From contig NZ_CP055157.1 in assembly GCF_013367775.1 (NCBI RefSeq), forward strand, positions 2,683,001 to 2,747,000: DNA of 64,000 nucleotides. Reading direction: 5' to 3'. The stretch is from Microbulbifer sp. YPW1 (GTDB lineage: Bacteria > Pseudomonadota > Gammaproteobacteria > Pseudomonadales > Cellvibrionaceae). The notes under the pieces are model-generated. The model saw nothing but the letters and a program-made list of their open reading frames with translations. It had not been told where the DNA came from and did not search any database. A program made the position numbers and the translations under genes. Positions within the stretch are counted from its first letter, which is position 1. Each line of letters starts with the position of its first letter. This document shows positions 34,858-45,823 of this stretch, piece after piece.

Positions 34858-34929
34858 GGGAAATCCGGTTTCTTGTCTATTCTCTGTCTGTTAAGCAGGT
34901 GCGCTCGGCTGGTCAGTCGATGAGCAGGT

Positions 34930-35217
34930 TTAATCGATGACTTTGGGCACCAGGTAGAGGCCCGCTTCGGTCTGGGGGGCCAGGGCGAGGAACTCTTCGC
35001 GGCGGTTTGGCTCGGTGACCTCGTCCTTGCGCAGCACCTGCACTGCGTCCAGGGGGTGCGCCATGGGCTCTACGCCGTCGGTATTGACGGCCTGCAGCTG
35101 GTCCACCAGTTGCAGAACGTCGCCCAGGCGGTTGCTGACTTCGTCTATGGTTTCTTCGGAAATGGCGATTCGGGCCAATTCGGCCAGTTTTTCAACAGTT
35201 TGCGCGTCGACGGCCAT
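34930..35217 (-). CDS. gatC: Asp/Glu-tRNA amidotransferase subunit C
   Basis: GatC stabilises the GatA-GatB complex. It has 95 residues, typical size, with the helical N-terminus VEKLAELARIAISEETI, a central LQLVDQLQAVNTDGVEPMAHPL, and the end PQTEAGLYLVPKVID, which matches GatC proteins. It is the first gene of the gatCAB operon and is transcribed away from mreB, so its promoter lies in the 35218-35589 gap. Confidence 0.95.
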   Translation of the reverse strand: MAVDAQTVEKLAELARIAISEETIDEVSNRLGDVLQLVDQLQAVNTDGVEPMAHPLDAVQVLRKDEVTEPNRREEFLALAPQTEAGLYLVPKVID

Positions 35218-36641
<1,424 letters not shown>

Positions 36642-36682
36642 CAGTGGCGGTACTCAGGGACTGTTCTGTTCGATCTGTGAAT

Positions 36683-36710
36683 AGATTAAGCAGATTAAAC
36701 AGATTTAAAG
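36683..36710 (+). repeat. Three tandem AGATTAA-type 9-mers
   Basis: AGATTAAGC, AGATTAAAC and AGATTTAAAG follow each other directly in the mreB-mreC spacer. This is an AT-rich patch in otherwise GC-rich DNA. The function is unknown. Confidence 0.4.
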
Positions 36711-36792
36711 AGTACCGCCGATTCACCTGCGTATGGATGCGCACCGAAGCCAATAACAACATCATTGCCGAACTGGTCAATGGGGGCCGCCC

Positions 36793-37665
36793 ATTAAACC
36801 GCTATTTACCCGAGGCCCGTCGCCAGAATCCCGCATTGTCGTGCTGGGGCTGGTGGCAACTGCGCTGATCCTGATCAATCTCTACACCGATTGGCTGGAC
36901 CCCGCGCGCGAGCGCCTCTCCAGCCTCGCCGCACCTTTCTACTGGATTACCGACACTCCCTCGCGCGTGGGCGGTTGGGCCGGCGAGCAGCTGCGCACCC
37001 GCGAAGAGCTGCTGGAAGAAAACAGCCGACTGCAGCATCAGGTGATGCTGCTGGAGCAACAGGCCCAGCTGCTCGCTGCGGTACGCGCGGAAAATACCCA
37101 GCTCAAGGAATTGATGAACTCCGCCGAGAGCGTGGACCAGCGCGTGCTGGTCGCTCAGGTCATCGGGGTATCTCCGGATCCGCTCGAACACGTGTTGATT
37201 ATCGATAAGGGCCGTAGCGATGGGGTGCAACAGGGCGCGGCGATCATGGACGCCAGCGGCCTGCTGGGACAGGTGATCGAAGCGGGTGACATCTCCAGCC
37301 GCGTAGTGCTGATTACAGACGCCAACCACGCGCTGCCGGTACAGGTTCTGCGCAACAGTGTGCGCGCGGTGGCGGAAGGCACCGGCGACCTGTACCGACT
37401 CAAACTGCGCCACCTGGCCAACACCAGTGATATTCGCGAGGGTGACCTGCTGCTGAGCTCCGGCCTCGGTGGCCGATTCCCGGCGGGCTATCCGGTGGGC
37501 GAGGTCACCTCGGTCAGCCGCGATCCCGGTCGCGCCTTTGCCGATGTGGAGGTACAGCCGCGCGGACGCATGAATCGCAGCCGTTTTGTGCTGGCGGTGA
37601 TCGACGTGGAGCCGCCGGTGGAGAATGGCCTCGAGGGCAGTGCCGATCCCGCGGCTCAGGATTGA
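36793..37665 (+). CDS. mreC: Rod-shape-determining protein MreC, probably with an ATT start
   Basis: MreC is a bitopic membrane protein that links MreB to the periplasmic elongation machinery. The conserved cytoplasmic N-terminus xKPLFTRGPSPESR is encoded in frame from 36793, but the codon at the usual Met position is ATT, and no ATG, GTG or TTG lies between the in-frame stop (36754-36756) and this point. A GGGGG run 6 bases upstream can act as Shine-Dalgarno. A start at the GTG at 36841 would remove the conserved segment. From ATT the protein has 290 residues, with a membrane helix (VVLGLVATALILINLY), a coiled coil (about residues 70-105) and the beta-barrel MreC core ending near 275. It is followed by mreD after 4 bases. 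Confidence 0.9.
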   Translation: MKPLFTRGPSPESRIVVLGLVATALILINLYTDWLDPARERLSSLAAPFYWITDTPSRVGGWAGEQLRTREELLEENSRLQHQVMLLEQQAQLLAAVRAENTQLKELMNSAESVDQRVLVAQVIGVSPDPLEHVLIIDKGRSDGVQQGAAIMDASGLLGQVIEAGDISSRVVLITDANHALPVQVLRNSVRAVAEGTGDLYRLKLRHLANTSDIREGDLLLSSGLGGRFPAGYPVGEVTSVSRDPGRAFADVEVQPRGRMNRSRFVLAVIDVEPPVENGLEGSADPAAQD

Positions 37666-37669
37666 GGCC

Positions 37670-38149
37670 ATGGAAACGCACAACCGCTGGTTTATCCTGT
37701 TTACGATATTTATCGCCCTGTTGCTGGCGGTCATGCCCCTGCCTACACACTGGCTGTGGTTCCGTCCCGCGTTCTGCGCGCTGCTGGTGATCTTCTGGAC
37801 AACCCGTATGCCACAGGAACTGGGCGTCGGCTTCGCCTGGATGGTGGGGTTGGTGGAGGACCTGGTGACCGGTTCAACCCTCGGTGCTCACGCACTGGCG
37901 CTGGCGGTACTGGCATACTTCAGCTTGCTGACGTACCGACGCACCCGGGCATTCAACCCGGGGCAGCAACTGATGTGGGTGTTCGTGCTGGTGGGTATCA
38001 ATCAGTTGCTGGGCAACTGGGTACACAGCCTGGCGGGCAAGCCGGTACCCGGATTGACCTTCTTGTGGCCGGCGTTAACCACCGCACTGCTGTGGCCACT
38101 GGTGACGCCCTGGCTGCACCGTATGGCCTCCCGCCTGCAGATTCGCTAG
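37670..38149 (+). CDS. mreD: Rod-shape-determining protein MreD
   Basis: This is a small polytopic inner-membrane protein of 159 residues from the ATG at 37670; the frame extends upstream into mreC but without sense. It has about five hydrophobic helices (starting WFILFTIFIALLLAVMPLP) and the family pattern FAWMVGLVEDLVTGSTLGAHALAL. MreD completes the MreBCD complex. It lies 4 bases after mreC. A 154-base gap separates it from maf, with no obvious terminator. Confidence 0.95.
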   Translation: METHNRWFILFTIFIALLLAVMPLPTHWLWFRPAFCALLVIFWTTRMPQELGVGFAWMVGLVEDLVTGSTLGAHALALAVLAYFSLLTYRRTRAFNPGQQLMWVFVLVGINQLLGNWVHSLAGKPVPGLTFLWPALTTALLWPLVTPWLHRMASRLQIR

Positions 38150-38303
38150 GCGGCAGGTTCCTTGTGGCGGCGGCATCCCGCGGCCGGGCAACGCAAATTA
38201 GTGTTAAGTCACGCGCAGATTGCGGTTATTTTTCGAGCGCTGGCGCTATAATCAGGCGTTCAGTCGATCACCTGACCACCAAAGATATAACGATAACTGA
38301 ACC

Positions 38304-38930
38304 GTGCCACACTCCACTCCAGAACAGCGTTTGATTCTCGCCTCCGCCTCCCCGCGCAGGGCGGAACTGCTGATGCAGATCGGCGTGCAGTTTTCCTCTG
38401 CGGCGACATCCGTCGAAGAGCGCCGCCACCCCGAAGAGTCGCCGCACGCGTATGTGCTGCGACTGGCCGAGGAAAAGTCCCGCGCCGGTCTGGCGTTGCA
38501 GGACAGGGACAACGTCTGGTCCCTCGGCGCTGACACGCTTGGCGTGATCGACGGTGAGATTCTCGAAAAACCCCGCGATTTCACCGATTTTGCCCGCATG
38601 ATGCGGCTGATGTCCGGCCGCGAGCACTCGGTGCTCACCGCTATCTGCCTCTCCGGCAGCGAGTCGGCATTCAGTGAGGTTGTGGAAACCAGGGTGCGCT
38701 TCCGCGCCCTGGACCGTCGCCTGATCGAGGGTTACTGGAACACCGGAGAGCCTGCTGACAAAGCGGGTGGCTACGGTATTCAGGGAATGGGCGCGCTGCT
38801 GGTGGAGTCCATCCATGGCAGTTACAGCAATGTCGTGGGGCTGCCCCTGGAGACCCTGGGAGGGTTTCTGGAACAGGCGGGTATTCCCTACTGGCAGTTC
38901 GACAAGCGCGCCGGCGCAGGGATGATCTAG
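38304..38930 (+). CDS. maf: Maf-family nucleoside triphosphate pyrophosphatase
   Basis: Maf proteins hydrolyse non-canonical or pyrimidine nucleoside triphosphates and are also linked to septum arrest. The protein has 208 residues from a GTG at 38304. The signature [14 protein letters not shown] is at about residues 10-23, [13 protein letters not shown] carries the catalytic Asp, and [16 protein letters not shown] is the conserved dTTP/UTP-type motif. It precedes rng by 12 bases, as in the conserved mre-maf-rng-yhdP order. The symbol yhdE is also used for this subgroup. Confidence 0.94.
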   Translation: MPHSTPEQRLILASASPRRAELLMQIGVQFSSAATSVEERRHPEESPHAYVLRLAEEKSRAGLALQDRDNVWSLGADTLGVIDGEILEKPRDFTDFARMMRLMSGREHSVLTAICLSGSESAFSEVVETRVRFRALDRRLIEGYWNTGEPADKAGGYGIQGMGALLVESIHGSYSNVVGLPLETLGGFLEQAGIPYWQFDKRAGAGMI

Positions 38931-38942
38931 GAGTTACGTCCA

Positions 38943-40430
38943 GTGAGCGAAGAGTTACTCATCAATGTGGCACCAATGGAAACCCGCGTAGCGCTGGTGG
39001 AAAACGGTGTGCTGCAGGAAGTCTATCTGGAGCGCAGTGCCAGTCGCGGCATTGTCGGCAATATCTACAAGGGCAAGGTGGTGCGCGTGCTGCCGGGCAT
39101 GCAGGCGGCGTTTGTGGATATCGGCCTGGAGCGGGCGGGGTTTATCCACGCCTCGGATATTGCGCCACTGGATGAAGACGGGATGGAGTCCCGCGAGGGT
39201 GAGGTGGCGGATATCCGCGCACTGGTGCGGGAGGGGCAGTCCCTGGTGGTGCAGGTGGTGAAAGACCCCATCTCCAGCAAGGGCGCGCGCCTGACTACCC
39301 ATCTGTCGGTGTCTGCCCGCTACCTGGTGTATATGCCGCAGACCCGTCATATCGGCATCTCCAACCGTATCGAGGACGAATCCGAGCGCGACCGCCTGCG
39401 CGATCTGGTGGATCTGGCATCCGCCAAGCTGGCCGAGGAAGGTCACAGTGGTGACGGCGGCTTTATTCTGCGCACCGTGGCCGAAGGGGTGAGCGAAGAG
39501 GAGCTGCTGCGGGATATCCCGTTCCTGTACAAGTTGTGGATCGAGCTGGAGCAGCGCATCAAGACTGCGAAAGAGCCGGCGATCATCTACGAAGACTTGC
39601 CGTTGTTCATGCGCGCACTGCGCGACCTGGCGCGCCCCCATACCGAGAAAATCCGGATCGACTCCCGCGAGGCCCACGGCCGCGCCGCCAAGTTCACCAG
39701 CAAGTACGCCCCGGAAATCGCGCCCCGGATAGAGCACTATCCGGGCGAAAGACCGCTGTTCGACCTGTACGGCGTCGAGGAGGAGATCCGCAAGGCGCTG
39801 CAGAACAAGGTAACGCTGAAATCCGGTGGCTACCTAATAGTCGAGCAGACCGAGGCCATGAGCACCATCGATGTGAACACCGGTGCGTTTGTCGGCCATC
39901 GCAACCTCGAGGAAACCATCTTCAAGACCAACCTGGAGGCGGCCACTGCGATTGCGCGCCAGCTGCGCCTGCGCAACCTGGGTGGCATCATCATCATCGA
40001 TTTTATCGATATGCAGGACACGGAACACCAGCGTCAGGTGTTGCGTACCCTGGAGAAGGCGCTGGAGCGGGATCACGCCAAGAGCAGTATCACTGGGGTG
40101 TCCGAGCTGGGGCTTGTGGAAATGACGCGCAAGCGTACCCGCGAATCCCTCGGCCAGATGCTGTGCGAGCCCTGTTCGGTATGCGCCGGTCGCGGCACCC
40201 TGAAAACCGCAGAGACGGTGTGCTATGAAATCTTCAGGGAGATTATCCGCGAGGCCCGCGCCTACGACAGCGAGAAGATCATGGTACTGGCCAGCCAGGT
40301 GGTGATCGACCTGCTGTTGGACGAGGAGTCCGCCAATGTGGCGGACCTCGAAGAATTTATCGCGCGCCCGATCCAGTTCCAGGTCGAGCCCATCTACAAC
40401 CAGGAGCAGTACGACATTGTACTGGTGTGA
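38943..40430 (+). CDS. rng: Ribonuclease G
   Basis: RNase G is an endoribonuclease for 5' ends of 16S rRNA and some mRNAs. It has 495 residues from a GTG at 38943, with AGGAGT about 9 bases upstream. The S1 domain begins near residue 35 (NIYKGKVVRVLPGMQAAFVDIG). The catalytic region has IDVNTGAFVGHRN and IIIIDFIDM with the metal-binding Asp residues. A zinc-link Cys pair is in CEPCSVCAGRG near residue 408. It lacks the long C-terminal scaffold of RNase E, so RNase G is the better call. It lies in the mre-maf-rng-yhdP block. Confidence 0.96.
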   Translation: MSEELLINVAPMETRVALVENGVLQEVYLERSASRGIVGNIYKGKVVRVLPGMQAAFVDIGLERAGFIHASDIAPLDEDGMESREGEVADIRALVREGQSLVVQVVKDPISSKGARLTTHLSVSARYLVYMPQTRHIGISNRIEDESERDRLRDLVDLASAKLAEEGHSGDGGFILRTVAEGVSEEELLRDIPFLYKLWIELEQRIKTAKEPAIIYEDLPLFMRALRDLARPHTEKIRIDSREAHGRAAKFTSKYAPEIAPRIEHYPGERPLFDLYGVEEEIRKALQNKVTLKSGGYLIVEQTEAMSTIDVNTGAFVGHRNLEETIFKTNLEAATAIARQLRLRNLGGIIIIDFIDMQDTEHQRQVLRTLEKALERDHAKSSITGVSELGLVEMTRKRTRESLGQMLCEPCSVCAGRGTLKTAETVCYEIFREIIREARAYDSEKIMVLASQVVIDLLLDEESANVADLEEFIARPIQFQVEPIYNQEQYDIVLV

Positions 40431-40496
40431 GTTCACCACAGTTGCCGCGAGCGGCGACCATAGCCTGTGCTGTCACGGCCCCGGGAGGTTCTCCTG

Positions 40497-43400
40497 ATGC
40501 TGTGGTTGCGCTGGTTTGCCCGCAAGTTCTGGCTGCTGGTTGTGGTGCTGGTGATCTCTCTGGCCATCGTGGTCCAGACCGGACGTATCCTGTCTCCCCA
40601 GGTGGGCAAATACAGCCCGGAAATCGGCGCCTGGCTCTCCGAGCGCCTGGGCGCACCGGTGCGTCTGGAACATATCTCTTTGCGCTGGCAGGCGCTGGAA
40701 GTGGCACTGCAGATCGACGGCCTGAAAATCGGCGGCGAAGGGCAGGTACGCCTGCAGCGTGGCCTGTTTCACCTGGATCTGCTGTCGAGTATCTGGAATC
40801 GCGAGCTGATCTGGAAAAACCTGGAAGTCGACGGTTTTTCCGCGCAACTGGAGCAGCGCGCAGAGGGGGGCTGGCAGGTACAGGGCTTCCCGCTGGTGTC
40901 CGGGGCGGTGGAGAAACACCCGCAGACCGGTGAGGTGGGGCCGCGCCTGGGCGATCCCGCCCGCATTTTCCAACTGGGTCCGAAGGTGCTGGTGCGTGAT
41001 GCCAGTATCGGCCTGACCCTGACCGACGGGCAGTCTGCCAACGTCGACCTGCGCGAGATCCAGCTGGAGAACAGCGGTGACTTCCATCGCCTGGTTGCCC
41101 GCGCCTTTGTCACCGGTGCCATGGAGAGCCTGCACAGCGGTGAGGAGAGCCTGCACCTGGTGCTTGAGGGCCGCGGCAACCCTCGCGACAGTGAAGAATT
41201 CACCCTCAAGGGCTACGTGCAGCTGAACGAGCTGCTGGTCGATGCGGACCTCGTTGGCCTGTTGTACCAGTTGTCGCCGCTGCCGGAAAAACTCTACTGG
41301 CCGGGGCGCAAGCTTGCCGGTGGGCGACTGTGGCTGAGCTCGGATGCGCAGACCGGCTACAGCCTGCGCGGCGACCTGAGTCTTGCGCAGATGACGGCGA
41401 CCGAGCTGGAGCAGGAGCCGCAGGCGCCGAAAAAAGGTGCCCTGGAAACCCTCAATGCCCTGTCCAGCAATATTTCCGGGCGCTGGCGCCCCGGGGACTC
41501 CTGGGAGCTGGTGCTGCAGGAGTTGGGGCTCAACTGGCAGCAACTCGAGGTGCCCGATGTCAATCTGCAGGCCAGTGGCGACCAGCACGGCGACCTGCAG
41601 CTCGCGGTAGACCAGATAGAACTGCAGGCCTGGCACCGCGTGCTGCGGGTGCTGGAGCTGATGCCGGATAAAGCCGACGAGTGGCTCAGGGCGCTGGAGC
41701 CAACCGGTGAGTTGCAGAACGTGCGCCTGGCGCGTATCGATGGCGAGGTGTCCGTTGCCGCCAACCTGCACAATGTGGATGCAGGTGCACACCGCGGTGC
41801 GCCGGCAGTTACCGGGGTGAATGGCTACCTGTCGCTGAATGGTCGCGGCGGACGAGTTGAGCTCGCCAGCGATGCCGGTTTCAGCGCGCATTTCCCGCTG
41901 CTCTACGATGCACCGTTTTCCTTCGGTGCCGCGCGCGGCACCGTCGCCTGGGATATTGATCGCGATCACAACACGGTTTCCATCTATTCGGGGCCGCTGC
42001 TACTGGACGCAGTAGCGGAATCCGCAAGCAAAGCCATTCCCGCGGCCGGCGACTTCCGCGGCCAGTTCCTGTTACAGATTCCGCTCTCACCACACACGCG
42101 TGCAGCAGATTTCACGCTCGCGCTGGGATTGCGCAATGTGGCAGTGGAGGAGCAGCGCAATCTGGTGCCGACGGTGGTGGGCGACGACCTGCGCGACTGG
42201 TTGAACCAGAGTGTCGGCAAGCGCAATAACGGCAAGATTCCCACCGCTGGCTTTATTTACCGCGGATACAGCTATCGCGAGGGTGATGACGCGGCCCTGT
42301 TGGCGCTGGGGCAGCACGACAACCGCCAAACGGTGCAGTTACAGGCGGATATCCGCGATGGCAGCCTCAAATACGCACCGGACTGGCCGGCGGCCGAGCA
42401 TGTCGATGGGCACCTCAGTGTCAACGATCGCGATGTGCTGGTGATGGCCCCCAAGGCAAGGCTGTGGAATGTGGATGGGGCAAATGTGTCGGTGCACCTA
42501 TCTCCCGAGACTACCGGTTCCCGCCTGGATGTGCGCGCCCAGCTCGCGGGCCCGGCAGCGGATGGCCTGAAAATCCTGCGTGAATCCCCGCTGCGCGACC
42601 GCCTCGGCAATGCCTTTGACAGCTGGGCATTGGACGGAGCCATGCAGGGCAAGCTGCAACTGAGTCAGCCCCTGGGCGGCGCGGATTTTGAACCCAGCCA
42701 GCAGATCGACCTGGCCCTCTCTGGTGCCAGCCTGTCGCTGCAGAACCTAAAACTGGATATCGAACAGCTCAATGGCAATGTGCGCTACCACAGTCGCGAT
42801 GGCCTCAAAGGCTCCAGATTCCGTGGACAGCTGTGGGGCAAACCCTTACGGGCGTCCATCCAGCATCTGGGTGAAGGAGATGCGCGGGATACCCAGGTAG
42901 TGATTCACGGCGAGGCGGTGACCGAGAGTATCGGCGAGTGGAGTGGACGCCCGGAATTGCAGTGGCTGGACGGCAGTCTGGACTACACCGCCCGGGTCAC
43001 CATTCCCGCACCATCCAAGGAAAAGCCCTATGCGGCGGTGCTGGAGTTGTCTTCGGACCTGCAGCAGGTGGCCGTAAACCTGCCGGCGCCACTGGCGAAG
43101 CCCGCGGGCGAGAAATCCCGTTTCGTGTTGCGGGTCCCTATCGGCGAACAGGGCAATCTGTACCACCTCAGCTACGGGGAGCATCTGCAGGGCCAATTAT
43201 GGCAGGTCGATGGCCAGCTGGAACGCGCCTCGATTGCCCTGAATGCCGGGGCCAGACTGCCGGATGCACCGGGAATCTCCGTGATCGGCGACCTGTCTCG
43301 GGTGGAACTGCAGCCGTGGAAAGATGCGCTGGCAATCTATACCGGGGACACCTCCGCACAGGGGCAGGTGGCGCAGGATGTTGTCGACAGCGCGCGGGAA

Positions 43401-44804
43401 GAGGCATCGCCGCTGCCGATTACCCTGGATCTCAGTACCGATCTGTTACAGGTATCCGAAGCCACCAGCATCGAGAATATTCACGTGCGCGGACGCGGCC
43501 TGGGGGCCGACTGGCAGCTGGATTTCGACAGCGAGACCGCGGCGGGCGAACTCGCCGGCACGCTCAACGCGGCGACACCGCTGCAGCTGAAACTTGCCCA
43601 CCTGCGCCTGCCTGCGCTGAAGGGGAAAGACCAGGGGGGACAGGAAGAAGCTGCCGGTGAAGAGGCTGGTGAGGGTGCGGATACACTGACCGCCGAACTT
43701 CAGGATCGCTGGAAGGGATTTGATTTTGCCAGCTTGCCGAGTGTGGATTTCAGCACCGAAGCGCTGTGGCTGGGGGAAGAGCGCATGGGGCCCTGGTCCT
43801 TCCAGTTGCGCCCCTCGGAGCAGCGCCTGGTAGTGAGTGAAATCAAGGGAACACTGCGCGGAATCCAGATCGATAGCCGCGGGGAAGGGGAGAATCGTCT
43901 CGGCGCACAATTGATGTGGATGCGCGACAGCGACGGTCGGGAGTCCTCCCAGTTTATCGGTCGCCTGCGCGGCGATAACCTCGGCAAGGTGCTGCAGGCC
44001 TGGGGGCAGGAAGCCGCCATCGAAAGCAGCAGTGCGGTGTTTGATACTGCTCTGCGCTGGCAGGGGTCTCCCGCCATGGTCAGCCCCAACAGCCTCAACG
44101 GCGAGATTCGCATCGATATCCGTAACGGCCGCTTTATGCGTGCCAGCGACAACGCGGGCACCTCCCTGCTGCGTTTGCTGTCCCTGTTCAACTTCGACAC
44201 CTGGGCACGCCGTCTGCGTCTGGATTTCTCCGATCTGGTGCAAAGTGGCCTGACCTTCGACCGGGTGCACGGGGAAGTGTATTTCGAGGGGGATGGGGAG
44301 TTGCTGATTGCCGTGCCGATTCAGGTGGAAGGCCCAACCAGTGAGCTGCAGATGGCCGGCCGGGTGAATCTCCAGCGCGAAGACCTCAATCTCACCCTGG
44401 TGGCTACCTTGCCTGTGGGCAACAACCTGGCATTTGTAGCGGCTCTGGCCGGTGGCCTGCCCGCTGCTGCCGGGGTGTACCTGATCAGTAAGGTGTTCAA
44501 GAAGCAGGTGGATCGGGTGGCGAGCGTCAGTTATCGCATCGATGGCGAGTGGACGGATCCGAAAGTGCGCTTCGACAAGCTGTTTGACGACGGCGCTGCC
44601 GGTCGCGAGGGGCAGAGTGCGGTGGCGCAGAGAGAGCAGGAAAAGGCGGCAGAGGCGGTACGTCAGGCGGCGCAGGCAGGAGAACTGTCGGAATCCAACG
44701 GCGCTGAGATGCCGCCAGAGGGGGATTCCCAGCTTTCCGACGAGCTTCCCGCGGCACAATCCCGTTCCACCACGCCGGTTCCCCTGCCGCTGGGTACCGG
44801 CTGA
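40497..44804 (+). CDS. yhdP: YhdP-family AsmA-like envelope protein
   Basis: This very large protein has 1435 residues from the ATG at 40497, with GGAGG 8 bases upstream. One N-terminal membrane helix (FWLLVVVLVISLAIVV) is followed by a long, repetitive beta-rich periplasmic region of the AsmA-like/DUF3971 type, expected to form a bridge-like groove. YhdP, TamB and YdbH carry phospholipid from inner to outer membrane in E. coli. A Glu/Gly-rich acidic insert is near residue 1045-1060. The last 60 residues are low-complexity, rich in Glu, Ala, Gln, Pro and Ser. It follows rng by 66 bases, the canonical position. The next Pseudomonas gene in this block, tldD, is missing here. Confidence 0.93.
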   Translation: MLWLRWFARKFWLLVVVLVISLAIVVQTGRILSPQVGKYSPEIGAWLSERLGAPVRLEHISLRWQALEVALQIDGLKIGGEGQVRLQRGLFHLDLLSSIWNRELIWKNLEVDGFSAQLEQRAEGGWQVQGFPLVSGAVEKHPQTGEVGPRLGDPARIFQLGPKVLVRDASIGLTLTDGQSANVDLREIQLENSGDFHRLVARAFVTGAMESLHSGEESLHLVLEGRGNPRDSEEFTLKGYVQLNELLVDADLVGLLYQLSPLPEKLYWPGRKLAGGRLWLSSDAQTGYSLRGDLSLAQMTATELEQEPQAPKKGALETLNALSSNISGRWRPGDSWELVLQELGLNWQQLEVPDVNLQASGDQHGDLQLAVDQIELQAWHRVLRVLELMPDKADEWLRALEPTGELQNVRLARIDGEVSVAANLHNVDAGAHRGAPAVTGVNGYLSLNGRGGRVELASDAGFSAHFPLLYDAPFSFGAARGTVAWDIDRDHNTVSIYSGPLLLDAVAESASKAIPAAGDFRGQFLLQIPLSPHTRAADFTLALGLRNVAVEEQRNLVPTVVGDDLRDWLNQSVGKRNNGKIPTAGFIYRGYSYREGDDAALLALGQHDNRQTVQLQADIRDGSLKYAPDWPAAEHVDGHLSVNDRDVLVMAPKARLWNVDGANVSVHLSPETTGSRLDVRAQLAGPAADGLKILRESPLRDRLGNAFDSWALDGAMQGKLQLSQPLGGADFEPSQQIDLALSGASLSLQNLKLDIEQLNGNVRYHSRDGLKGSRFRGQLWGKPLRASIQHLGEGDARDTQVVIHGEAVTESIGEWSGRPELQWLDGSLDYTARVTIPAPSKEKPYAAVLELSSDLQQVAVNLPAPLAKPAGEKSRFVLRVPIGEQGNLYHLSYGEHLQGQLWQVDGQLERASIALNAGARLPDAPGISVIGDLSRVELQPWKDALAIYTGDTSAQGQVAQDVVDSAREEASPLPITLDLSTDLLQVSEATSIENIHVRGRGLGADWQLDFDSETAAGELAGTLNAATPLQLKLAHLRLPALKGKDQGGQEEAAGEEAGEGADTLTAELQDRWKGFDFASLPSVDFSTEALWLGEERMGPWSFQLRPSEQRLVVSEIKGTLRGIQIDSRGEGENRLGAQLMWMRDSDGRESSQFIGRLRGDNLGKVLQAWGQEAAIESSSAVFDTALRWQGSPAMVSPNSLNGEIRIDIRNGRFMRASDNAGTSLLRLLSLFNFDTWARRLRLDFSDLVQSGLTFDRVHGEVYFEGDGELLIAVPIQVEGPTSELQMAGRVNLQREDLNLTLVATLPVGNNLAFVAALAGGLPAAAGVYLISKVFKKQVDRVASVSYRIDGEWTDPKVRFDKLFDDGAAGREGQSAVAQREQEKAAEAVRQAAQAGELSESNGAEMPPEGDSQLSDELPAAQSRSTTPVPLPLGTG

Positions 44805-44911
44805 TTCGTGTTCAAGGTTGCAAAAACCGAATAATTATTCGATATTGGCGTATCTCACGTTTGATAATAGCAGCAACCGAAAAATAATCACGCTAACTGG
44901 GGGCGTCGCCA

Positions 44912-45751
44912 ATGTCTGAGGTGGTTTCTTTGGCCGGAATACCGTTTAACCGATATACGCTGTTCAAGATCTTCAAGTACACCGTCTACTGCCTGCTCAC
45001 ATACAACGTCTACGCGTTTTTCATGGAAAACCAGGCGGCGGCGGGCACGGTGTTCGCCGATGGCGTCAGCTTCGGCAAAATCATCGAAGCCTACAACGAC
45101 TCCATCGATACCCTGGCCTGGGTGCTGTTACTGCTGGTGTTCGAGCTGGAAACCTGGGTGCTGTCCGATGAAAAGATCAAGGGCAGTACCAAATGGGTGC
45201 TGAACGCGGTATCCGCTTTCTGTTACGTCTTTATCGTCTACTCGTTTTACGGCTACGTCTCGGAGATGGTCTCTCTGACCCATCTGTTGCCGGTAGCCGG
45301 TTCTGCCTGTGACCTCGCCAACAGCGGTGGCTGGTCGATGGTGCTGGAGCAGGACGACTATGTGGCACTGACCGCGGCGAACTGCGGCTCACTGGCGGAT
45401 ACCCATTTGCTGCGCCTGGCCGATGCCCAGGTACTCGGTGATGCGGCGGTGTGGCGTGAAATTCAGTGGCTGGCGTGGGTGGATGTGATCAATGCTGGTG
45501 CCTGGCTGCTGGTGGTCGCGATCCTGGCATTCGATGTATGGCTGCAGCTGCGCCATCAGCTGTCCGATTCCATCATGCGTTATTCCCAGGTCATCAAGGG
45601 CCTGCTGTACTTCACCCTGCTACTGTGCGCCGTTTACTGGGGTATCAATGGCAGCTTCCTGGATTTCTGGGACGCTTTCCTGTGGCTCGTTGCCTTCTTC
45701 TTTATCGAGCTGAACCTGTTCGAGTGGCAGGCTGAGACCAGCGCAGAGTGA
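44912..45751 (+). CDS. Unrecognised polytopic membrane protein
   Basis: I do not recognise this 279-residue protein. It shows hydrophobic helices near residues 20-40 (ending in YNVYAFF), 66-80 (DTLAWVLLLLVFELETWVL), 95-115 (NAVSAFCYVFIVYSFYGYV), 190-210 (GAWLLVVAILAFDVWLQL), 230-245 and 250-270 (LDFWDAFLWLVAFFFIELNLFEW). An extracytoplasmic loop (residues about 125-175) carries two Cys, in GSACDL and AANCGSL, that could form a disulfide. Helix 2 ends in LETWVL and helix 6 in LNLFEW, suggesting an internal repeat. It follows yhdP by 107 bases. A perfect palindrome CGAATAATTATTCG (44828-44841) is in that gap. Homologues may exist as uncharacterised proteins; the function is unknown. Confidence 0.8.
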   Translation: MSEVVSLAGIPFNRYTLFKIFKYTVYCLLTYNVYAFFMENQAAAGTVFADGVSFGKIIEAYNDSIDTLAWVLLLLVFELETWVLSDEKIKGSTKWVLNAVSAFCYVFIVYSFYGYVSEMVSLTHLLPVAGSACDLANSGGWSMVLEQDDYVALTAANCGSLADTHLLRLADAQVLGDAAVWREIQWLAWVDVINAGAWLLVVAILAFDVWLQLRHQLSDSIMRYSQVIKGLLYFTLLLCAVYWGINGSFLDFWDAFLWLVAFFFIELNLFEWQAETSAE

Positions 45752-45823
45752 ACTAAAGTAGTGGCTCCCTGATCCAGGTCTGGGAGCCCTGTCTGGGAGC
45801 CCTGTAAGGTACCTCGGTGGCGC

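Noticed and set aside
36754..36843. Frameshift or pseudogene explanation for the missing mreC start
   Set aside because: The frame is intact from the conserved N-terminus to the stop. The only anomaly is one start-codon base; an ATG at 36780 in another frame gives just five codons.
40473..41969. Minus-strand frame of 498 codons inside yhdP
   Set aside because: Antisense shadow; the plus-strand AsmA-like reading is continuous and has a strong ribosome-binding site.
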